Assembly (NCBI RefSeq): GCF_003259335.1
Contig: NZ_QLLL01000009.1
Span: 124,001-188,000, forward strand
DNA length: 64,000 bases
Source of the DNA: Chitinophaga skermanii
GTDB lineage: Bacteria > Bacteroidota > Bacteroidia > Chitinophagales > Chitinophagaceae
Reading direction: 5' to 3'
Made by a program: the position numbers and the translations under genes. Numbering within the stretch: the first letter of the stretch is position 1; each line of letters opens with the position of its first letter. Below are positions 58,063 to 64,000 of this stretch, piece by piece. The notes beneath the pieces were generated by a model. The model saw only the letters and a list, made by a program, of their open reading frames with translations, was not told the DNA's origin and made no database searches.

Positions 58063-59172
58063 ATGTACCAAGCACCAGAAGTGTTATTAGAACAATCGAA
58101 TAATAGGGGCACCATGCATGCCGTGGTTGAGCAAGATAACCGCGTAGCATACTGCTATGTTTTCCCTGCAGAGAAGTTACCACATGAATTTAAGCCACGC
58201 CCATGTTGGCTACGAAATATACAAGCTGCACCAACCGGTAAGGATTTAAATGCCATGAACTTGGGCATGGCTCCTATGTTGGAAGCTAAATTTGTAAACC
58301 ATCCCGACGGGCAAGCACCTTTAGAAGCTGCAAGAGTAAGCATTTTGTGGTCGGAAGCGGGTGATGGTGTGACCGTTTTTTATGATGATGAAATAATCGG
58401 GATCATTCCTGGTTGGAGTTTATATACCGATCAACCCGTTGCTTACGCGAAAGACTGTATAGATGCTGACGACGATAGCATGGTATTCCCTTACAACCCA
58501 GCGAAAATGACAACGCTTAACGAACAAGTTGATAAAGCGAAAGCGTTTTGGGCAGCATGGGAAGATGAATCGGGAGAAGAATGGGCTACCTTACAAGGTC
58601 AATATATTGCTGCATACGAAACAGTTTTTGGCACTTTAGAGAAGTATTATTCTATTGATGGTGATACTTGGCCGCCAATGGCTTTGGGTCAATTCGAGAA
58701 AGATGGCATTGTATATTTTGCCAGTTTGGGCATGAGTATTCGCCCAATGCCATGGGTCGATTTCTTGTATAATGATAATGCAGCTGGATTCCGTAGAATG
58801 GAGTTAGCTGTAGCAATAAAGAAATCGGATTTCACAGAGCAACAAATCATGCAATTCGCTGAAATTCTAAGCGGTATAGCCGATTCTCCATGGCGCAATG
58901 TAACTTGGTTTGGAGAAGGTCATACCGTGGGTTCTCAAAGCCTTGAGGCTCCTTACGAAAGCTTGATTTTATCTTCAGCATTGTACAATGGGGAAGCGAT
59001 TAATATGCCTATGATTTATGGTGAGCCGGTGAATTTATTCTGGGCGATGCCGATTTCGGAAGGTGAACGTAAATATGCACACGAGGTATTGAATGGTGGG
59101 TTTACTTTGCTGGAAGAATTGATTAACGCGGGGAATAACCATGTGGTGAAGCAGCGCGAGTTTTTGTATTGA
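58063..59172 (+). CDS. Suppressor-of-fused-domain protein
   Basis: 369 residues, soluble, no signal. The second half (about 175-365) fits the bacterial SUFU domain: YFASLGMSIRPMPWVDFLYN, FRRMELAVAIKKSDFTEQQI, SPWRNVTWFGEGHTVG, and LFWAMPISEGERKYAHEVLN followed by GGFTLLEELINAG. The N-terminal half (1-160) has a separate beta-rich region ending in VSILWSEAGDGVTVFYDDEI and IPGWSLYTDQP. SUFU domains in bacteria often occur in immunity proteins of contact-dependent toxin systems. The small gene 31 bases downstream is of a similar character. No toxin gene is in the window. Confidence 0.85.
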   Translation: MYQAPEVLLEQSNNRGTMHAVVEQDNRVAYCYVFPAEKLPHEFKPRPCWLRNIQAAPTGKDLNAMNLGMAPMLEAKFVNHPDGQAPLEAARVSILWSEAGDGVTVFYDDEIIGIIPGWSLYTDQPVAYAKDCIDADDDSMVFPYNPAKMTTLNEQVDKAKAFWAAWEDESGEEWATLQGQYIAAYETVFGTLEKYYSIDGDTWPPMALGQFEKDGIVYFASLGMSIRPMPWVDFLYNDNAAGFRRMELAVAIKKSDFTEQQIMQFAEILSGIADSPWRNVTWFGEGHTVGSQSLEAPYESLILSSALYNGEAINMPMIYGEPVNLFWAMPISEGERKYAHEVLNGGFTLLEELINAGNNHVVKQREFLY

Positions 59173-59203
59173 TAGTTTTGCTTAAAAAAGCAAACACCTC
59201 CTT

Positions 59204-59515
59204 ATGCAGCTAGAGAAACACATTACAATATTAAATTTTATTGAAACATTGAAATTGAGCGTCAATTTCGATCAAGTTCAAATCGTCGACTATTGGGACG
59301 CTGATCTTTGTGCAATTGGCTTCGTAAGGGAGAACAGAATGGTGTATATAACAAATTATCTCTATTTGGATAATATTATCCTGCACTATGATTATGATTT
59401 AGAAATCCTTGACCCCATTCAAATAGATAAACTACATGTGATAAAGGAAGGTAGGAAAGTAACAGAAGAAGAGCTCATAAATGTAATCAAGCTATTCCTA
59501 AATGTAGGAAAGTAA
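59204..59515 (+). CDS. small acidic protein, immunity-like, unknown
   Basis: 103 residues, acidic, no signal peptide. LNFIETLKLSVNFDQVQIVD, then YWDADLCAIGFVRENRMVYI and TNYLYLDNIILHYDYDLEIL, with a C-terminal helix (VTEEELINVIKLFLNV). The strand-rich, Tyr/Asp-rich middle resembles small immunity proteins or SMI1/KNR4-linked partners, without a specific match I can name. It follows the SUFU-domain gene by 31 bases on the same strand and is followed by a strong terminator, so the two form an operon. Confidence 0.75.
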   Translation: MQLEKHITILNFIETLKLSVNFDQVQIVDYWDADLCAIGFVRENRMVYITNYLYLDNIILHYDYDLEILDPIQIDKLHVIKEGRKVTEEELINVIKLFLNVGK

Positions 59516-59577
59516 TTTCTAGCCACTAGATAACGCACTATACAGGGAATTAGTAACAATAATTCTCACATATCTTT

Positions 59578-59622
59578 CAACACTCCCACTATGCTTATAA
59601 TCATAGTGGGAGTGTTGCTTTT
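59578..59622 (+). terminator. terminator of the SUFU-domain operon
   Basis: A 16-bp perfect stem (59578-59593 with 59602-59617, CAACACTCCCACTATG) with an 8-base loop, followed by CTTTTAATG. It lies 62 bases after the stop codon of the small gene. Confidence 0.92.
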
Positions 59623-59786
59623 AATGTATTTACCGAATAATACATCAAACAGGATAAGAGGTTGCTGTTCAACAACTCAATTTTTCTTCAACTTCTATTA
59701 AAATACTAGATCGAATGGAAGCACAACTTTATTATGTTTATATGACGACGTAGAAAACATGTTGAAAGCAAGCGAAAGAATTCATT

Positions 59787-61040
59787 TTATTTAGTTGTTG
59801 GAGTGGCTGTTTTAATATACAAAATTGCATCATACACCTTCGACCAATCCGCTTTTACAGGTACAAAATCGAATAAAGTACTTAACTGTGGTGTGTGCCA
59901 CCATTTACCCAAGCCATGGAAATTACATAGCTGAATAGGAAGCTTTTCTTGAGCAAACTTAGCCTCTAAGCTGGTAGGATCGACTGCGGGAACAGGGAGG
60001 ACTTTAAAATCTGTATAATTGACAAATGTACCTTCGCTGCTGTTGAAGCCAATTGTAAATGCTTTTTTTCCAAAATACCTATTAATTGTTTCACCCATTG
60101 GCTTGTACGACGATAGGTACGCTTGTAAATCTGGCGAATTGGGTACGATCATTTGATCTGTATTTTTCGCGATGTGGATATTATGCGCCCATACGATAAT
60201 TTTCTTCCCGGGGTATGCTTGTTCAGCCAACCAAATAAGGTTATTAGCCATTTGGAGATCGCGAACACTTACTTCATTTCCTTCTACCATTTGCCAATAA
60301 CGGAGTGCTTGGGATTCAATACTGGCCACTACTTGGTTCCAAAAACCTAGCATTGAAAATATATTTTCACCTTCCATCCTATCCGTTATCAAATTGCCAT
60401 TCAAGGAAATTTTAAGTCTTTGTACGGTTGATAAGAACGCTTTTTTCTCTTCTTCGCTTGGTCGGTAAGTGTTACTATTTATAGTTGCAATAGTCACTTT
60501 TTTGAACGTATTAAAATTGCTATCCAATAAATTTGCAGCTCGCTTTTGGAGGAACGCTTCGAAAGCAGGAAACAATTCCTTTTTCGCAAAACCGCCCGAG
60601 TGTTGACTATCGAAACCAGTAATTGAAAGCTGCTGTGGAGTGCCTACTAAAGATTGTACATAATTGAAAAGCGGTTTCATTTCTTGTGAACCGGCGTACA
60701 TATAAAAAAGGTTACCTGGTAACTGTGCAGCAAAATCGGCGCCTTTTAGGGTACGTTGCCAAATTTCTGCGCAATCAAACAGGCCACTTTCGAATGCCAG
60801 CACGTCGAAGTTCATTTCTTCATGTAAATACTTGATTAACTGGGTTTTCATTTCAAAAGTCGACGCTTCCCCATGGGTTTGTTCGCCTAAGAGAACAATT
60901 CTAGCGTTGCCAATAGCCGATTTTAAGGCAGAAAAGTCGTTTGTAGCAGGGTTGAGCGGTTTTACCTGGGCAATTACGGGTAATTGCAAAAAGAGGGAAA
61001 TAATGGCTGTAAAAGCCAAAGTAAAGCATAGTTTCTTCAT
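59787..61040 (-). CDS. erythromycin-esterase-family protein, secreted
   Basis: 417 residues. Signal peptide of about 24 residues (ending LPVIAQ). The erythromycin esterase/Tiki-like fold is shown by ARIVLLGEQTHGEASTFEMK (the catalytic Glu and His), NFDVLAFESGLFDCAEIWQR, ITGFDSQHSGGFAKKE, and KIIVWAHNIHIAKNTDQMI with the second His pair. Members include macrolide esterases (EreA/EreB) but most have unknown substrates. Because it is exported, a cell-wall or periplasmic substrate is as likely as a drug. It is monocistronic. Confidence 0.93.
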   Translation of the reverse strand: MKKLCFTLAFTAIISLFLQLPVIAQVKPLNPATNDFSALKSAIGNARIVLLGEQTHGEASTFEMKTQLIKYLHEEMNFDVLAFESGLFDCAEIWQRTLKGADFAAQLPGNLFYMYAGSQEMKPLFNYVQSLVGTPQQLSITGFDSQHSGGFAKKELFPAFEAFLQKRAANLLDSNFNTFKKVTIATINSNTYRPSEEEKKAFLSTVQRLKISLNGNLITDRMEGENIFSMLGFWNQVVASIESQALRYWQMVEGNEVSVRDLQMANNLIWLAEQAYPGKKIIVWAHNIHIAKNTDQMIVPNSPDLQAYLSSYKPMGETINRYFGKKAFTIGFNSSEGTFVNYTDFKVLPVPAVDPTSLEAKFAQEKLPIQLCNFHGLGKWWHTPQLSTLFDFVPVKADWSKVYDAILYIKTATPTTK

Positions 61041-61215
61041 ACGTGTATCATAAAGGGTGATATAAACTTACAAATCTGTGTGTAGAAATTATAGTTGGTA
61101 GTCGGCTTTTGTGGTGAATGGTACTATTGTGCGAAATGAAAGAGATGTAGCGAAGGATCAATTAGCAGCCATTATGAAGTGAATTCTTTACATTTATATT
61201 ATAAAATCCCGCCAC

Positions 61216-61806
61216 ATGCCCATTAAAAGAATTCAGCCGAAAGAAACGACCTTCATATACGAACCCCAAACCGCGTACTTGTGCATTGTAGCCGGTGAGA
61301 AGTTTCTTTTCGATCCATATACAAATGCGTTCGCCATTGATCAAAACCCTTTCGGCGAGCCTGTTTTATCCATTTTAACCGATGTATTTGCAGCATTAGA
61401 TTACAAGCAGATCAGCTTCGATGCCAATTACCGTTATCAACCCACTACATTCCATATTAGCAGCGAGTTTCATTACGACTATATGCTATTTGAACTGTTT
61501 GCAACCATTGCGCAAACCGGCTTCAACTTCAATGAAACTGATACAGATGCCATTCATCTACATTATGAGGATGGAAAGCTTGTTACACTCGACCTTCACA
61601 AAACCACGCAGCAGCAAAAATTCCTGCTTACCCGTGATGAAAACGGGTTGTATTATATCCAAGAGCATCCTTGGATCAAAGAACGCGTACAAACCATTCA
61701 TTGGTTGGATGATACGCTGGTTTGTAATACGGGGCACGCCGAACATCACTATAATTTCGAAACCCAAGATTTCTTACTACAATTCTTAAAAAGAATTATT
61801 GGTTAA
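61216..61806 (+). CDS. hypothetical protein
   Basis: 196 residues, soluble, no signal. Beta-rich N-terminal third (TFIYEPQTAYLCIVAGEKFL), then ISSEFHYDYMLFELFATIAQ, and a second beta-rich part (DAIHLHYEDGKLVTLDLHKT; GLYYIQEHPWIKERVQTIHW) with many His and Tyr residues, ending DFLLQFLKRIIG. No family recognised. It lies 62 bases before the TlpA-like gene; the twin palindromes in that gap suggest the two are controlled separately. Confidence 0.75.
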   Translation: MPIKRIQPKETTFIYEPQTAYLCIVAGEKFLFDPYTNAFAIDQNPFGEPVLSILTDVFAALDYKQISFDANYRYQPTTFHISSEFHYDYMLFELFATIAQTGFNFNETDTDAIHLHYEDGKLVTLDLHKTTQQQKFLLTRDENGLYYIQEHPWIKERVQTIHWLDDTLVCNTGHAEHHYNFETQDFLLQFLKRIIG

Positions 61807-61815
61807 TTGTATTGT

Positions 61816-61852
61816 TTACGAAATATTCGTAATATTACGAAACATTCGTAAT
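61816..61852 (+). promoter_or_regulatory. twin operator-like palindromes before the TlpA-like gene
   Basis: Two copies of TTACGAA-N3-TTCGTAA (61816-61832 and 61835-61851) start 19 bases apart; the second is extended by an A/T pair (61834, 61852). They end 17 bases before the ATG at 61869. The near-identical dyads suggest cooperative binding of a dimeric repressor over the promoter. No regulator gene is adjacent. Confidence 0.6.
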
Positions 61853-61868
61853 CTAAATTAACTTTCAT

Positions 61869-62678
61869 ATGAACAAGATGCTAACGGTCGTTCTATTGCT
61901 GTTGACCATTCAAACTTTTGCACAAGATCAACCCATAAAAAAGCCCAAAACTATTTATATCGTTGGAGACTCTGTTGTGTCCAAAGAACATTTGAATTTG
62001 ATTCCAATGGGTAGTATTAAAGGTATGTCGAACGGTGTTACCGAGGAGAAATATGCTATGTTAAAAGAGAAATTGGGTGATGCCGTGGGTATTGATCGTC
62101 GTTTTATTGTGTATATCGAACAATACTCACCGGGAGAACAAAAAGTGGCTACTGCACAACCTACCTCCGCACCTACTGGCAACAAACCCAGCATTACTTT
62201 ACCATCTCGTAAAATTGAATACGTGTTGAAGGAGAATGATGCAGCAGCAGATTTCACCGTAGAGATGCTTACCGGCGAAAAAGTGAAAATGTCGGACTTA
62301 AAGGGCAAAGTAGTATTGGTTAACTTCTGGGCTACCTGGTGCGCACCTTGTATTAAAGAATTTTACGAGATACCGGAAATGATTCTCCAACCATTCAAAA
62401 AAGAGATTGAAAAAGGAGAACTTGTTTTCCTTCCAATTTCAGAAGGTGAAAAAAGGGAACTAGTAGAAAAAACAATGGACGGTTTAAAAAAGAACGGTGT
62501 TATTTTTAATGTAGCATTAGACCCTACAAAAGAAGTAGGTAAAGCATATGGAACATCCAGTATTCCACGTAACTTCTTAGTGGATAAAAATGGGGTGATC
62601 AGGTTTCTTTCGGTAGGTTTTACGGAAAAAAATATGACCGATTTAAATGCCGCTATCAAAAAATTATTAGCACAATAA
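61869..62678 (+). CDS. TlpA-family periplasmic thioredoxin-like protein
   Basis: 269 residues. Signal peptide at 1-19 (ending QTFAQ). Residues 20-115 are an unclassified region. The thioredoxin domain covers about 122-269, with the active-site motif WATWCAPCIKEF (Cys158 and Cys161), the preceding KVVLVNFWATW strand, and the cis-Pro motif GTSSIPRNFLVDKNGVIRFL. It probably reduces disulfides or supports cytochrome or oxidative-stress functions in the periplasm. An insertion around EGEKRELVEKTMDGLKKNGV after the active-site helix is normal for TlpA/ResA relatives. It has a shared terminator with the opposing gene. Confidence 0.92.
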   Translation: MNKMLTVVLLLLTIQTFAQDQPIKKPKTIYIVGDSVVSKEHLNLIPMGSIKGMSNGVTEEKYAMLKEKLGDAVGIDRRFIVYIEQYSPGEQKVATAQPTSAPTGNKPSITLPSRKIEYVLKENDAAADFTVEMLTGEKVKMSDLKGKVVLVNFWATWCAPCIKEFYEIPEMILQPFKKEIEKGELVFLPISEGEKRELVEKTMDGLKKNGVIFNVALDPTKEVGKAYGTSSIPRNFLVDKNGVIRFLSVGFTEKNMTDLNAAIKKLLAQ

Positions 62679-62684
62679 ATAGCT

Positions 62685-62716
62685 AAAAGGCTTCACAAAA
62701 AGGTGGAGCCTTTTTT
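62685..62716. terminator. shared terminator of the TlpA-like gene and the opposing membrane gene
   Basis: AAAAGGCTTCAC (62685-62696) pairs with GTGGAGCCTTTT (62703-62714) with one G-U pair; T-runs follow on both strands. It overlaps the stop codon of the minus-strand gene at 62715. Confidence 0.88.
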
Positions 62717-62981
62717 ATAACATCTTCGAAAACATAAAAACCGTAAATAAAAATGTAAGCGCTCCAACCAGTAACAATAACCTATTTGTACTTGCATCTT
62801 GTATCAAGAAAAAAATATTCAATACGAATAAATAAATCCCCGCAAAGCATACCGTATATAATTTAGTAAGGTCATACGACCCGCCTCCAATACTATCCCC
62901 TCTTTCCAACCTATCTCGCAACAGGAAAACGTACAACAAAACAATAACCGGTATGGCCAACAAGAAAATTTTCCATTTCAT
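62715..62981 (-). CDS. three-helix small membrane protein
   Basis: 88 residues from the ATG at 62981 (MKWKIFLLAIPVIVLLYVFL); the frame extends 11 codons upstream over the next gene's promoter region, which I reject. Three hydrophobic segments (about 3-20, 42-60 and 66-86) are joined by a charged, Gly-rich loop (RDRLERGDSIGGGSYDLTKL). No family recognised. It is convergent with the TlpA-like gene and divergent from the secreted protein gene at 63051. Confidence 0.7.
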   Translation of the reverse strand: MKWKIFLLAIPVIVLLYVFLLRDRLERGDSIGGGSYDLTKLYTVCFAGIYLFVLNIFFLIQDASTNRLLLLVGALTFLFTVFMFSKML

Positions 62982-63050
62982 ACAAAGGAAGTTAGTAAAA
63001 AATTTTGTTGGCAAGGAATGCTTACTTTCGAGTTACGAAATTTTCATACT

Positions 63051-63503
63051 ATGAAACAACTATTCATCCTAGCATGTAGCGTATTATTCTCATACAACGT
63101 TATGGCGCAGGAACAAGAACAATTGAAAGGCTATTTACTAACGGGTAGTGTTGATGGTAAAATAGAAATTACGATGTTCCTAACTACTGAACCACACCCT
63201 TGCGAGCCCAAGTTAGTATACCAAGGCATTTACAAGTACAATAAAATGCAGGCGAAAGGAGATAATTGGCTGTTATTAAACATTGATTATAATGATAATG
63301 AACAATTTATTATGGCAGAAGAAAGGTTCACAGGCGTGCTAATATTAAAAAAGGAAAATGGAGGATTTAGCGGTATTTGGATGCACCCGAATGGTACTAC
63401 CCAAAAGAAAGTAGAATTAAAAGAAAAGAAGCTGACCGAAAACGACAAGAAAAAATACATTGACGTACTGGATAAAGTCAACTACAATTTTCGAGATTGC
63501 TAA
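63051..63503 (+). CDS. small secreted protein of unknown function
   Basis: 150 residues from the ATG at 63051, which begins a signal peptide (MKQLFILACSVLFSYNVMAQ); 11 earlier codons in frame are ignored. The mature part is a compact beta-rich domain: YLLTGSVDGKIEITMFLTTE, the PHPCEPKLVYQGIYKYNK segment, FSGIWMHPNGTTQKKVELKE, and a Lys/Glu-rich C-terminal helix ending NYNFRDC. Two cysteines could pair. No family recognised. A TTACGAA half-site like those before the TlpA gene lies at 63034-63040. Confidence 0.75.
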   Translation: MKQLFILACSVLFSYNVMAQEQEQLKGYLLTGSVDGKIEITMFLTTEPHPCEPKLVYQGIYKYNKMQAKGDNWLLLNIDYNDNEQFIMAEERFTGVLILKKENGGFSGIWMHPNGTTQKKVELKEKKLTENDKKKYIDVLDKVNYNFRDC

Positions 63504-63558
63504 GCGGTTGGCGTCCGCCCCGCTTTCTATTACCCTATCAGCATAAGAAATAAAAACC

Positions 63559-63900
63559 ATGGAAGAAAGTTGGTATCAAACCCTTGCAGTTATTCAATCC
63601 CATATACAAGCGAACATTCGTACCCAACAATCTCAAGCAGCCTTGGCATTCCTCCAAAATCTTATGGAGAAAGGTTACCAACATAAGCTATATAGTGGCA
63701 CCTCGCTATGGAATATTTTTTTTACACGTAACAGCCATACTCGTCTTGCGATGAAAGAAGAATATATCAAAATTGAATTCCTCGATGACGGTGCATATAA
63801 AGTGAACTACTACTGGCAATATGCTGTAAATGTAAAGAGCTTAGAAGATCCAATTGTGCTATTATTCTTAGATAAATTATACCTCTCACCCACCCAATAA
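63559..63900 (+). CDS. hypothetical small cytoplasmic protein
   Basis: 113 residues, soluble. A helical N-terminal half (YQTLAVIQSHIQANIRTQQS, QAALAFLQNLMEKGYQHKLY) is followed by strands with aromatic residues (YIKIEFLDDGAYKVNYYWQY) and a C-terminal helix with PIVLLFLDKLYLSP. It resembles small immunity-type proteins in size and composition, with no specific match. It lies 55 bases after 63503; a short AAGCGG/CCGCTT stem in that gap may end the upstream transcript. Confidence 0.7.
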   Translation: MEESWYQTLAVIQSHIQANIRTQQSQAALAFLQNLMEKGYQHKLYSGTSLWNIFFTRNSHTRLAMKEEYIKIEFLDDGAYKVNYYWQYAVNVKSLEDPIVLLFLDKLYLSPTQ

Positions 63901-63917
63901 ACTTCCATTGAAGATGA

Positions 63918-63948
63918 TTTGGTAGAATGAATTTTTCATTTAACTTTG
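63918..63948 (+). promoter_or_regulatory. promoter of the gene at the right edge
   Basis: TTTG (63918-63921), a 19-base spacer and TAACTTTG (63941-63948) match the consensus exactly. The leader to the ATG at 63984 would be about 28 bases. Confidence 0.8.
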
Positions 63949-63983
63949 CAACACAAAGTACTTTCAAATAAGTATTCACTGTT

Positions 63984-64000
63984 ATGAAAATCGTCTACAC
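63984..64000 (+). CDS. start of a gene running off the window
   Basis: An ATG at 63984 followed by AAA ATC GTC TAC (MKIVY). It is placed as expected downstream of a perfect promoter. Five codons are too few to identify the product. Confidence 0.55.

Overview
The window is chromosomal DNA of a Bacteroidota bacterium, most likely a Chitinophagaceae-like member. The grounds are a SusC/SusD pair, a type IX secretion protein (PorV) beside a type A sorting-tail cargo, start codons preceded by A/T-rich stretches rather than strong Shine-Dalgarno sequences, and three exact copies of the Bacteroidota promoter pattern TTTG-N19-TAnnTTTG (before rpsJ, before rpsL and at the right edge). I see no tRNA, rRNA, CRISPR array or insertion sequence.

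Region 1 (1-3986, minus strand): a run of at least four secreted-facing, single-pass membrane proteins. Three begin with the same four-cysteine zinc ribbon; the first is cut by the window edge. They lie downstream of the terminator that closes the ribosomal operon. Their function is unknown.

Region 2 (4021-21320, minus strand): the S10-spc-alpha ribosomal supercluster in canonical order, from rpsJ through rplC, D, W, B, rpsS, rplV, rpsC, rplP, rpmC, rpsQ, rplN, X, E, rpsN, H, rplF, R, rpsE, rpmD, rplO, secY, map, infA, rpmJ, rpsM, K, D and rpoA to rplQ. A consensus promoter precedes rpsJ and a hairpin terminator follows rplQ. Several intergenic gaps hold inverted repeats, and there are candidate internal promoters before rplX and infA.

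Region 3 (21600-34682): the str genes (fusA, then rpsG and rpsL) continue on the minus strand but are split by two insertions. The first holds a 28-codon hydrophobic peptide gene, an outer-membrane beta-barrel protein and an S41-type peptidase. The second is a plus-strand island: a minimal T9SS cargo, a PorV homologue, a small secreted protein and a 1215-residue collagen-like protein with an 81-bp tandem repeat. It ends in a strong terminator. A decayed gene fragment lies between it and rpsG.

Region 4 (34716-38700): housekeeping genes: a small conserved protein, ilvE, and the plus-strand series unknown protein, rdgB-type pyrophosphatase, thioesterase and nitroreductase. It is followed by a gene-free tract with a G-quadruplex motif and an 11-bp repeat array.

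Region 5 (39236-46421): a glycerol-phosphate catabolic group on the minus strand (periplasmic GDPD, GlpT, GlpD, GlpK, PadR regulator). GDPD would release glycerol-3-phosphate, GlpT import it and GlpD oxidise it, with GlpK feeding in glycerol. It is interrupted by a plus-strand lipoprotein with a cysteine-rich, bacteriocin-like C-terminus.

Region 6 (46422-64000): accessory genes: a SusC/SusD/PKD-lipoprotein uptake locus without enzymes; a TetR - HMA-like - MFS operon with an operator inside its promoter; a beta-propeller-like protein; a YiaAB membrane protein; a Suppressor-of-fused-domain protein with a small immunity-like neighbour; an erythromycin-esterase-family protein; a TlpA-type thioredoxin behind twin operators; and several unknown small proteins. 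A further gene begins at 63984 and runs off the window.
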